64,000 bases of DNA, from assembly GCA_964036045.1 (NCBI GenBank), contig OZ038381.1, positions 130,765,708 through 130,829,707 on the forward strand. Direction: 5' to 3'. Positions within the stretch are counted from its first letter, which is position 1, and the number at the start of each line of letters is the position of its first letter. Of this stretch, positions 46,976 to 56,990 are shown one piece after another. The notes under the pieces were generated by a model that saw only the letters and a list, made by a program, of their open reading frames with translations, did no database searches and was not told the DNA's origin. The translations under genes were made by a program, and so were the position numbers. The stretch comes from Eutreptiella sp. 'Long Island Sound 2002' (lineage: Eukaryota; Euglenozoa; Euglenophyceae; Eutreptiales; Eutreptiaceae).

Positions 46976-49908
46976 ACGGCAGCATCTGCGGCCTTAGAGA
47001 CCATGAACGCCGGCCGCGAGGTCGACCGAGGTTCCCATCGGCGTCCCCCACGGACTCCCACGGCCGCCACTTCCATCTCCTCCACGGTATCCATGTGGCT
47101 ACGCCGTGGTTCCTCCATGTACGCTGAACCTAGATGTTCAGGCCGTACTCCTTCCATGTATGCCTCCTCATCACGGCGCCAGCGGCTGCGTTCAGCGGCC
47201 TCCCGTCGTACACCGCGCAGCGGGGTAATGCCAAACTCCTCCAGGTCTTCCTCGCCTCCGCCGACATCCTACTCCACGTCCCCTCCAGGGACCTCATCTA
47301 TGAGCCCACCATAACGCCCGCCAGCCATTGGGATTGGCTCCTGGGCTGGTGCGGGGCGTCGGCGGCGTACCGGTGTCCGCTGTTGAGCACGACATTTGTG
47401 GTACTCCGCACTGAGCCACTCATCACGCCACTCCTCACTGCCACTGCCGGGCGGCACGCGCTCGTTACGGCGGCCCGCGCTGTGATGAGAGGGGGCGCTG
47501 AGGGAGGGGGCACTGGCGCTGGGGCGACTCCTGGAGGCTCCGCCGGGGGCGTGGGCTCTGCCTGGAGCTGGTCCAGGTCCCCAGCCGTCGTCCGACGAGC
47601 CGGATTCCAGGGGCGGTGAGTCACTGCCTACGCTCCCCCGGCTCTCCAGCCTGTCCAACCTCTGCTGCAGGCCGTTGATGACCTTGTTCAGCAGCCTGGT
47701 CTCGCCCCTGGCGATGTTCAGCTTTCTCTGGGCGGCGGCAGCGACCTTGGCGATCTTGACCATCTCCGTTTTGGCGATGTCGAGTTCCCTCTGTGCGCCC
47801 GCGGCGACCCTGGCGATGCAGATCATCTCGCCGTTGCCCGTGTCTACCTCGCGCTCGAGGGACTGGACCCTCCTGCGGAGGTGGACGATCCACCGCCAAG
47901 TGGCCTCCGGGCCACCATCTTCGGGGGGGCCGTCGGGGTCCACAGGGGGTCCTCCAGGAGGGCCTCCGCTGGGCCCACCCGGTCCAGGGGGTCCTCCTGC
48001 GCCAGGGGGTCCACCTCCGGGGGGTCCACCTGGTGGACGTCATCCAGGGGGTCCTGACGGGCCTCCGCCAGGGGGTCCCGGTGGGTCTCCGCCGGCTCGC
48101 CTCGGTGGGTCCGAGTATGGGGGCTTCTCCGTGTAACCGAAAGCCATGTCTTCATCCTCGTCCATGTCGCCCCACCTGGGCGTCTCGGTCTCGCACGCGG
48201 TGGACTCCGAGCTCCGGTAGGGAGGAGGGAGATCCTCACTCCCACCCTCCGGCTCCATGGGGACATCTCGGCCTCCTCCTCCAGCCACTCCTCGGCGATG
48301 TCGGCGGTCTCCTCCATCCCCGTCGCTGGCGGTGAAGAAGGGGTCGGAGTCGTGGGGATGTCCGCCCGCTGGCGTCCGTGCCCTCTCGGGGGTCTTCCCC
48401 TTACCCCTCCTTCGTCGGTAGGCGGTGGGGCCACTGTCCCCACTGCTGCCCGTGTCGACCTCCTCCAGATCCAGCGTCATCTTGGAGGAGGCGTCTCCTT
48501 CGAAAAGCTTTCGAAGGGTCTCCACTCGGGATCCCCCTGGGGCTGTTCCGCGCTGGAGCTTGGCCTCCGCCTCCTCCATGGCGGCGGCCGTGGCTGCGGC
48601 AGCTCACCCTTCGGCCTCCTCCCGAGCACGGGCAGCCTCGGCTTCCCGAGCCCGCTGCAGCCGAGCCTTCTCAGCTTTCAACGCTGCCAGTTCCGCCTCC
48701 GTCTTGGCCCTCTCCTCAGCGACCTTCCGTCGTGCGGCCTCGATGGCATCTTTCCTGGCGGCGTCCGCTTGGGCCTTGGCCGTTGCTTCGGCGTGGGCCC
48801 TTTCCTCCGCCACCTTCCTTGCCCTCTCTTGGGCAAGCGCCTCTTCCAGCGCTTTCACCTCGGCCTCCTTACGGACAATGGCCGCCTTGGCCAGGCGGGC
48901 TTCCTGGGCGGCTGCCGCCACCTCACTCCTGACCCGGGCAGTCGCTGCCTCCTGTGCGGCTGCAGCCGTGAGACCAACCGCGATGGCCGCCACGGTCGAG
49001 GCATGGAAGACCATGCCTCTGCCCCAATCTGTGGCCTCCTCCTGGGCGATCCCGACGGTGCCCTTCACGGCAGCGTTCTGCTGCGTGGCCCGTTGCCGGG
49101 CAACCCGAAATTTGCAGGGCACCCCACAGGCGCGCTCGCAGGCGCGGGCCACGTCCCTTTGGTCGGGAGCGATGCTGCTGCTGGAGCTGGCCTGGTCGGC
49201 CGGCATCCTCCCCCGGTGGGCGGACTCCATGTCGCTGCTGGGGCCTGACTTCCTCAGGTGCAGCTGACGTGGCTTGGAGTTGGCCCTCTTGGCGACTTCG
49301 AGGAAGTCGCCAAGGGTGGTGTGGCCGGGGTGGTGACTGCCACTGGCCCGTTTGGGGCTGGGGGCTGGGGTTCCGCCCTTGGTCTCGTTCCCCGCGGCTT
49401 GGGCGGCTTCGGCAGCCAGGGACCCCTGGTACTCCCGCCATTTCTTGTCCCGCTTCCTGTCCCCGGCGGATCGCTTCTCCTTCCCAGGGGACGCGCTGCT
49501 GCTGCTGCCCAGCAGCGTACGCTCCTTCCCCAGTTCCGGGAACTTCTTCTCGATCATGTCCCATATAGAGACGTTGATCGTGGCGCCCGACGGGTACTCG
49601 TTGGGGTTCTCGTCCTCATCAATCCTGTCGGGGCGCGGCCCTTCGCCGGGCCTGTCCGGGCGGGTCCAGACCCTCCAGCGCTTCTGGTGGAAGCGGTAGG
49701 CTTATCCTTCCACCCGCCGCCAGTTATCCACTGCCTGCAGGCCGTCGGCGCCCATGTCCTCGCGGAGCTCGAAGCTTCTGGGCATGCCGCCTTTGCACTG
49801 GGGGTTGCTGCGGCGGTAGTGCCGCCCCCACACCAACCCACGCAGTAGGCGCACCGCATGGGAGTGGGGCAGCGGCCACATCTTGCCCGCCTCCTGCCAG
49901 TTCACCAT
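46976..49908 (-). pseudogene. Element C N-terminal gag extension with coiled coil
   Basis: One minus-strand frame from ATG 49,908 to about 46,976 is broken by TAA (49,702), TGA (48,604), TGA (48,040) and TAG (47,269), then shifts frame at about 46,970 into capsid. The N-terminal part contains INVSIWDMIEKKFPELGK. 49,000-48,500 is a long Ala/Glu/Arg coiled coil (EVKALEEALAQERARKVAEE and similar). 48,100-47,950 is a Gly/Pro collagen-like stretch (GGPPGGGPPG). Another helical segment follows at 47,900-47,700 (LRRRVQSLEREVDTG). Both TGA codons fit CGA-to-TGA deamination. Such a long N-terminal extension is unusual for Ty3/gypsy gag; its role is unknown. Confidence 0.65.
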
Positions 49909-50221
49909 CGGCGCTCGTTCCCCTCGATGGACCGGTCTTGGGGGTGGCTGTGGTCCACTCTATCTACAGGGCTGGGACCAAGACGCCTGATGGTGGTTGT
50001 GGAGGTGGGTGATGTGGCTGGGAGTTCGGCCCGTACTGGTCGGTAGAAGGAACTCGCTGATGTCAGAGTTCCGGTTGCTACACCTCCTTCACGGACTCGG
50101 CGCTGTTGCTGACGCTCGGGGCGATGCTTCGGGCGGCGCTGCGAAGCCCGTGGTGCTCGGGGTTCAGGCGGCCCTGAGTGGCACGCGAGGGATGGGTAAC
50201 CCCGCGGCGGTGAAACCCTTT
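49909..50221 (-). other. Element C 5' leader with primer-binding-site-like box
   Basis: Between the end of the 5' LTR (…GCGTCA) and the first gag ATG. The first bases after the LTR read AAAAGGGTTTCACCGCCG, similar in position and sequence to the boxes after the LTRs of A and F. No tRNA match is obvious. Confidence 0.5.
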
Positions 50222-53200
50222 TGACGCGTTGCCGTGGGGGGCCTGGCCACAATAAGCTGCGGCGGACACGCACAAGCATGCAGGCAGGCAAAGCACTGCG
50301 CTCACAAGGGCATCCTCATGCTCGTGTCATGTGACAAAGCGTTTCAGGATCCTTGCCACTCTGAAACAAGGGAACAAAAGTATGTACAGCCACACATCAG
50401 GATATGTACACATGAGTTGAGACTGGACTGGGGTAAAGGCATCACAGGACAATAGACACTCAGTCCCAACTCGTATCCCAATCCCAGGTCCGACCCTCTC
50501 AGTAGCTGGCAGGGGCGGGGGGTCAAACACAACCCATGCCCTGCCGAGTCCGGACCCTGAAACCCTGCCAATAGGGGAGGGTGTCCCGCCCAGCCACAGG
50601 CGAGTTCCTGAGAACCAAGGGACTACAAGGCCAGCCGACAGTGACTCCCCATGCTCCCTTGACGGCAGGTCCCAGCTCCCTTCTGAGCCAGAGATAAGGC
50701 CCCGCTATTATCCCCTAGGAGTTGGTAGCTGAAAATGGGCTGTTTCAGCCCAGACTGATATTAGCTCAAAAAACTCCAAACGTGACCTCTCGTCCGGACC
50801 CGCCACAGGCAGGGACGAGGCAGTTGACCCTACGCCCTTCAAGTACAAACTCACTGAAGCCCTCACCCAACCTGGTTCCCTCTGACCTCCCGGCATCAGG
50901 GCACCACCGGTTCCTCAAGTGGGGTCATGATGCCAAAATCACCAAAATTGGCGTCATTCCCACGCGTGACTCGCCCGGCTAAGGCAAGGCCAATGGCCTG
51001 CAGGATAGGAGGCAGGACTTAGGAACTCTTTCCGAGTGCACGACTCGGAATTGGGTCAGGACTCCCAATGGGCATAGAGATATGGGGCCGCCATATGACC
51101 ACACGGGGGGGTGAAATTGGGGTCCCAAAAAGGGGGTCATTTTGGCTGCTCAAAATGAGCCAAAATTGAACGTGTCCTCGATAGTATATCTCCATGCCCG
51201 CTTGGAGATCGGATCTGCCATTCCACACACAATCCACCCAGAGTCCAACTGAGACTCCCATGACCTTGGCTTTCAAAGATCTTGGTGCCTCTTGGCGTGG
51301 TGACAATCCAAATTGGGTCCACAACTGCCAAAATGGCAAAATCGGTCGTCTCGGTTGACCGACCAGGGTAGGAAACCTTGGCGATATTGACGCGCCAAGC
51401 CTTGATTCACAACCCTTGATATCCCCTTTGGTCCCATGCCCTGGGTTATGGCTTGCTGTCACACTGGCTGCTTGCTGTTCATCGAGGAGATGAACACGCG
51501 GATGGGGCAGAAAGCAGCATGCGGTGCAACAGGGGAGATCATGGATAGCACCAAAAGTTGAATAACTCCAGATGAGCCAAAGGAGCAAATACGAGACTCA
51601 ATGGTGTCCAACCCTTGGTCATATGCTACAATATTCGCCCTTTCCTCCTGGCTAGATCCCGTGCCCCGTGGAGATATGGTAGCTCCAATATGGCACACAA
51701 TGGCAAAAACAGCGAAATTTGGCCAAAATGGCCCGCACTCATGATTCCATATCTCCATGGCCACGGTGAAGATCCTTCCAACCAAAAGTGCTTGAGACAC
51801 ATGGGACCCAGGTCCCAATATATGCCGCTTGCCAACCCTCATGGTCGCCTCCAGCTATTTTCCCCATTGGGGGGAAAGCGACACACAAATGGGGCAGAAT
51901 GGCAACATACCCCAAATTGGGTGACTCACAACTCTCCCTTCGAGAGGAGAGGCCACATGGGGAAACACCGCATTCAATGCCAGTTTATGTGCCCTCTCGG
52001 AATTGTCCTTACCCTTGGTCAAGTGGCGCACGCAACCTCGGGCCGAAGATTAAGGGGGAGATGGGGTTTGCCGCCATTCTGGGCAAAACGGCCAAAATTC
52101 ACCCAAAAGTGGTCACTCGAAAAATCGTATCTCCATATCACAAGAGATATGAGCGTCGGGCTTTTGCATGGATGCAAACCGAAGCTTTGCTTCCCTCTTG
52201 CAAAAGGGGTTGGGGTTCAAAGCATAATGGAAGCATTTTTAACACCCCAATCCTTGAAGCACACTATTTGTGGGAAAAAGTGCATATATTGGGCGATATT
52301 GGTATGTACATATCTTTGGGTCATTGAGGAACAAAAATATGAGCAAACATCTTTGGAGTAGGCTCATAGTAGGTGCCTTCAAATATGCCCACTATGGATA
52401 GATTGTCTCTGCCCACTCGTGTCGTTAGTGCTTGCATATGAGCCCGTGTGCAAAGAGGTAGTACGGCACGCGTCTCACAAGGCGACATCATATAACATAG
52501 AAGACAAGGTTGGAAAATCAACCAGGCCATCCACGATGTCCTTCGTGGTCTCTACTTTACATATTGCTTTGATTCAAGGCTCATCTCCCCATAGGCTTCG
52601 ACTACGAGCCTCCGGGGTTTGGCCATTTTGGCCTAATTTTCCACCAGAATTTGCCCTTTTTCAAAAAATGCGTTTTGGTACGCATTGAATTGCGTGGAGC
52701 CATCGTTGAGTTGGCTCCAAGAACGAAAATGTCCCAGGGGCCTTTGGTCTTGTGAGCATTGTGTTCGGTTATTATTGTTCATGCTCACAATGCCACAAAG
52801 TTAGCGGTTGCGCACGCAAGGGACTTGGGTTTGCGAAACCCATAGGCTGCCTAAAACATCCCTATTGCCCTCTTCCGTATTCAAAGTGATATGCCCATGT
52901 GAAAGGGGCATGGATGAAAGGCATAGGGGGGGAATGTAGGGTTCCGTCCGAACTCTTGGTCCTTGAGAACCATGAATTCGAGCGATCGACGGAAAAGCTT
53001 GCGCGCTGATTTTCTCTGAGACGCAATGGCGAAAAATTCTGGTGACTACACCAGATGAAAGTACCAGAGGAACCCTCTAGATCAAGCACTTAAGTTCCTT
53101 TAGAACCTCAAAGGTACTCGAGAAAAATCGATCACAAAACTCGCCACGGAGAAGCGACGAAAGCGCGCGAACAGGCGACAACAGGCGGCGATTTCACGAC

Positions 53201-53433
53201 AATTAGAAATCGCGGTAGAAATCGGGTATTTCACCGATTTCTGACCAAAAATCGACCAAGACAATAAAATTATGGTAATTCTACATCGATTTAATGGTTA
53301 GAAATCGGATTCCAGATTTCGCAGGTTAGAGAACAGGGATATCCCGCTGACAGCCGGTGTCAACGGCTTCCGCACGGGTGTGACGGCTCACAGGCCTCCG
53401 GGCCATAGGCCATAGGTTCTGGGTACCGCTTCA
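50222..53433 (-). repeat. Element C LTR (5' for the minus-strand element)
   Basis: 3,212 bp. It retains the palindromes at 51,326-51,338, 51,721-51,733 and 52,621-52,633 and the ATTTTGGCT hairpin near 51,140-51,170. It starts TGACGC on the plus strand and ends GCTTCA. Confidence 0.95.
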
Positions 53434-53437
53434 GGAT
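53434..53437. repeat. Target-site duplication of element C, right (GGAT)
   Basis: Pairs with 35,905-35,908. Confidence 0.9.
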
Positions 53438-54416
53438 CACCTTCGGCATCTGACGGGTCAATATAGGAAAAAATACATTCATCATCAGTCCCACGCTCAG
53501 CCTCAGATTCTGACCCAACATAACAATCAGTTCCACAATCGGCAGAATTAGAGTCAGGAAGCCCTCCTTCCACCAGGAATACGAGCGAACCCCAGGCCGC
53601 TGTCGCAGGAGACCTGTGGCGTCCCTGGCGTACAGCTTAATCTTCCTCAGAAGTTCGATGCAGTCTACAGAAATGTCCTGCAATTCCTGAAACCACGGCT
53701 CATCGTCCCACAAGGGTACAAGTAGAATCGCCTGGGTTTTATCTTGATTGATTTTGTGAATGACCTGCTGGATTAAGTGAAACGGAGGATTAATCCATAA
53801 CTTCTTGTCCCTTTTTTGGGTCCAGGCGTCGCGAAAGTAATTATCAAACCGTTTGTTCCCAGAATTAGCAAAGGCATCGTAATATGGGGTAAAGGAATTG
53901 TGTTCATAAAAATATTCACAAATAGCATCGCGCCATTTATCGACAACTCTGTAGGAAGAAGAGTGCCAGCGCGAAGGGCGTTGTGGCTGAGAGTCCCTAC
54001 GAAGACATTCTAACTCCCGACAGTACTCAAGACTCCCATTCACCTCGGCAATGGTGACATCTTCTCCAAACTTTGGAGTATCCCTTTGCTTCAAAACTAC
54101 TTCTGCACTTTTGAACCCTGCCTGTAAAAAACGAAGTTCAGGGCGCTCCAAGGGACCTGACTCAAGCAAAAAACAACGCCTATGACCTACAGGCGCCACC
54201 CTATTCTTGCGATGTCAAGGATGGCCCAAATAAAGGTCTTACTTTCTTTTGGCACGATAGAAGTAGTCATTCTTAAGGACAACTTCTCCAACTTTGCCGG
54301 CATCCCAAAGGTCCTGAGCGACCAAATGGGTTGATATATAACAACCGCGTTGAACGCCTGAGAGAGAGTGTCCAGAAACTCCCTCCAGGGTAACGAGATG
54401 AGGCGAATCAAACACG
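53438..54416 (-). pseudogene. Element B protease C-terminus and Dam-like domain
   Basis: From the element F insertion the frame continues the protease (VFDSPHLVTLEGVSGH, broken by stops at about 54,244 and 54,225). Then a 280-codon frame holds residues 104-180: FTPYYDAFANSGNKRFDNYF, DKKLWINPPFHLIQQVIHKI, NQDKTQAILLVPLWDDEPWF. The pattern D-A-F-A, Y-F, W-x-N-P-P-F, V-x-x-K-I, D, A-I-L-L-V-P and P-W-F is the one I know from the Dam-methyltransferase-like or RNase H-like domain of DIRS-type retroelements. NPPF (about 53,790) is the Dam-type catalytic signature. The segment after it (ESEAERGTDDECIFSYIDP) is an acidic spacer up to the element C insertion. Confidence 0.7.
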
Positions 54417-54420
54417 CAAC
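54417..54420. repeat. Target-site duplication of element F, left (CAAC)
   Basis: CAAC before the LTR at 54,421; repeated at 56,987-56,990. Confidence 0.9.
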
Positions 54421-55330
54421 TGAAGAGGTTGGGGGGAGGGCAACCTCCAAGCTTCCCTTGGCATGCACGACCCCAATCCCATGAAATCCAAGACTTCCTC
54501 TTGAAATTCTTACTGATCTTCCATCAGTCTGGGTTTCTCCAAAGAATTCTGTGATCCTTGCCTCAGCCGTGACACAATCTGGCGTCCTAGGCAAAGAGAT
54601 GATGGTATATGTAGACAATACAAACATGTAGACAAGTAATATGTATATGTAACACTTCTATACTATAAAATAGCTTAGAAGAGAGAACGAAATGTTGGCG
54701 GCGGCGTCGCCGCCACCAGAAAAACTGACGGCTACGCGTCGTCGCCATCAGGATCTCCACTGAGATCCTGCCCAAACTGGGCCAAACAGTGGTTTTTGGG
54801 CGAAAAACAGTGAAATATAGTGAAATTTGACCCAAAAACACTCATTTCGCGTGTCTCCCCCCAAGGCGTCGCGTAGCCGACACGACGCGTTTCTGTCCCA
54901 ATTCAAACTATATATGAAGAGGGCCACTGTTGGGCCACACCATGGGTGCCTGGCTGATTCCTGGGATCGCCTCGGGATTTTTTAAAAAAATCGTGAACGT
55001 GACTGATTTCGCAAAAATTGACCTTCGCGGAACGCCGCGAAAAAAGGTACGTTATATTCCTATATTTCTAAAAACGATAAATCAATAATAAAATTGATTT
55101 AAATCTTCAGAAATCGAGAAATAAAACTCGATCTGGGGCTGCGTCGCACAGGCGACGAAGGTCGGCGCCAGCCCAAAAATGACGAAAAATGACGATTTCT
55201 GGGGTATTTTACAGAAATTCCACAGAAATCGGGATGCCATAAGGCTGGGAATCAGCCCAGGAAAATTCCTGATGAGAAGCGCGCCACAGGCAGGGCAGCG
55301 GGTATGGGTGAGGCACCCCATACCGCTTCA
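54421..55330 (-). repeat. Element F LTR (3' for the minus-strand element)
   Basis: 910 bp, followed on the plus strand by the complement of the polypurine tract. Carries the two LTR hairpins also present in element A. Confidence 0.9.
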
Positions 55331-55343
55331 CCCCCCTCCTTAG
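55331..55343 (-). promoter_or_regulatory. Polypurine tract of element F
   Basis: The minus strand reads CTAAGGAGGGGGG before TGAAGCGG. Identical to A and C. Confidence 0.85.
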
Positions 55344-56075
55344 AAGCCTTGCCTATATCCAAAGGAAGGCAAGGCCAAGGAGGCGCTCTGACCCCTGCAC
55401 TGCCCTGGTTTCAAAACTGCCTCAGCAGGACAGTGGGGGAGTTGGGGCTTCATAAGTAATGTACATGCCACTTACATGTAGGTCTGCAATAATCTTTGAT
55501 ATATTCATAGGGCAATTGCCCCCCAGGCAACCACACTGGTCCCTGGCACTCCCTTTAGCCTCTGGTGACGAAACCAGGGGCGCTGCAGGTCCTTCTCACC
55601 TGACTGATGGCGCTGAGGCGCACATATTGGCCCTTTTACTCCATGGGCATGGAAACATAATAATTCAATAAATTCAAATGCGGAAAAAAAATTATTTAGG
55701 GTCAAACCCAAGGCAACGAATTCCTCGTGCCTGAATTTAGGGTCATTTCCTACCCAAGGCGACGGATTACTCGTGCCTGTTTAGGGCTGTTACCAGCACA
55801 AGGCGACGAATTAACGCGCCTGCAACCTCGTAGAGGTTGTGGTGGTTCGCAGATAGCGTCGTCGTCGCTGCGGTCGTCGCCGGGAGCTGAGGTAGACTTG
55901 GGGGCTCCATAGGGTCTTCCATCCATCGTAGGACCATCAAGGAATTCCTCCTTCATCATGTTGATGCCCTTGACCTTGACCACTGCAGAGTAGCAGACGC
56001 TACTACCATGGCACCTGCTGTGGCGCGACGTCGTCGTTGTCCGCGAAAGTGGCCTTGGCGTCGGCAGAACTCTTT
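55344..56075 (-). other. Element F internal region
   Basis: Starts in sense with AAAGAGTTCTGCCGACG, the primer-binding-site-like box. A 77-codon frame (55,983-55,750) includes an acidic SDDD motif but no gag domain. Two to three copies of the AAGGCGACGAATT unit repeat near 55,705-55,820. The 3' third matches element A 26,750-27,097. No coding function is supported. Confidence 0.6.
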
Positions 56076-56986
56076 TGAAGAGGTTGGGGGGAGGGCAACC
56101 TCCAAGCTTCCCTTGGCATGCACGACCCCAATCCCATGAAATCCAAGACTTCCTCTTGAAATTCTTACTGATCTTCCATCAGTCTGGGTTTCTCCAAAGA
56201 ATTCTGTGATCCTTGCCTCAGCCGTGACACAATCTGGCGTCCTAGGCAAAGAGATGATGGTATATGTAGACAATACAAACATGTAGACAAGTAATATGTA
56301 TATGTAACACTTCTATACTATAAAATAGCTTAGAAGAGAGGACGAAATGTTGGCGGGTGCGTCGCCGCCACCAGAAAAACTGACGGCTACGCGTCGTCGC
56401 CATCAGGATCTCCACTGAGATCCTGCCCAAACTGAGCCAAACAGTGGTTTTTGGGCGAAAGACAGTGAAATATAGTGATTTTTGAGCCAAAAACACTCAT
56501 TTCGCGTGTCTCCCCCGAACGCGTCGCGTAGCCGACACGCCGCGTTTCTGTCTCAATTCAAACTATATATGAAAAGGCCCACTGTTGGGCCACACCATGG
56601 GTGCCTGGCTGATTCCTGGGATCGCCTCAGGATTTTTTAAAAAAATCGTGAACGTGCCTGATTTCGCAAAAATTGACCTTCGCGGAACGCCACGAAAAAG
56701 GTCACGTTATATTCCTATATTTCTAAAAACGATAAATCAATAATAAAATTGATTAAAATCTTCAGAAATCGAGAAAGAAAACTTCGATCTGGGGCTGCGT
56801 CGCGCAGGCGACGAACGTCGGCGCCAGCCCAAAAACGACGAAAAATGACAATTTCTGGGGTATTTTACAGAAATTCCACAGAAATCGGGATGCCATAAGG
56901 CTGGGAATCAGCCCAGGAAAATTCCTGATGAGAAAGGCGCCACAGGCTGGGCAGCAGGTATGGGTGAGGCACCCCATACCGCTTCA
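56076..56986 (-). repeat. Element F LTR (5' for the minus-strand element)
   Basis: 911 bp, nearly identical to 54,421-55,330. Ends on the plus strand with GCTTCA next to CAAC. Confidence 0.9.
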
Positions 56987-56990
56987 CAAC
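56987..56990. repeat. Target-site duplication of element F, right (CAAC)
   Basis: Pairs with 54,417-54,420. Confidence 0.9.

Larger units (their letters stand above)
35909..53433 (-). mobile_element. Element C: 17.5-kb Ty3/gypsy chromovirus with 3.2-kb LTRs
   Basis: Direct repeats 35,909-39,113 (3,205 bp) and 50,222-53,433 (3,212 bp) flank an 11.1-kb internal region coding on the minus strand: coiled-coil protein/gag, protease, Dam-like domain, RT, RNase H, integrase, chromodomain. Read in sense, the LTRs start TGAAGC and end GCGTCA. The polypurine tract CTAAGGAGGGGGG lies at 39,114-39,126, and a GGAT duplication flanks the element. The LTRs differ by an estimated 5-7%, so the insertion is older than elements A and F. 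At least seven in-frame stops or frameshifts plus lost RT and integrase aspartates show it is dead. Confidence 0.95.
54421..56986 (-). mobile_element. Element F: non-autonomous LTR retrotransposon (2,566 bp)
   Basis: Direct repeats 54,421-55,330 (910 bp) and 56,076-56,986 (911 bp) enclose 745 bp without gag or pol. In sense the LTRs begin TGAAGC and end CTCTTCA. A CAAC duplication flanks the element, and it sits in the protease coding region of element B. The LTR core (CGCGG/CCGCG hairpin, GACGCGT palindrome, CTGATGGCGAC motif) and the internal 3' third match element A. A and F are therefore two members of one non-autonomous family in opposite orientations. Confidence 0.95.

Noticed and set aside
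45555-49267. Plus-strand frames opposite element C gag (up to 316 codons)
   Set aside because: They are antisense shadows of the GC-rich gag coding strand with no domains of their own.
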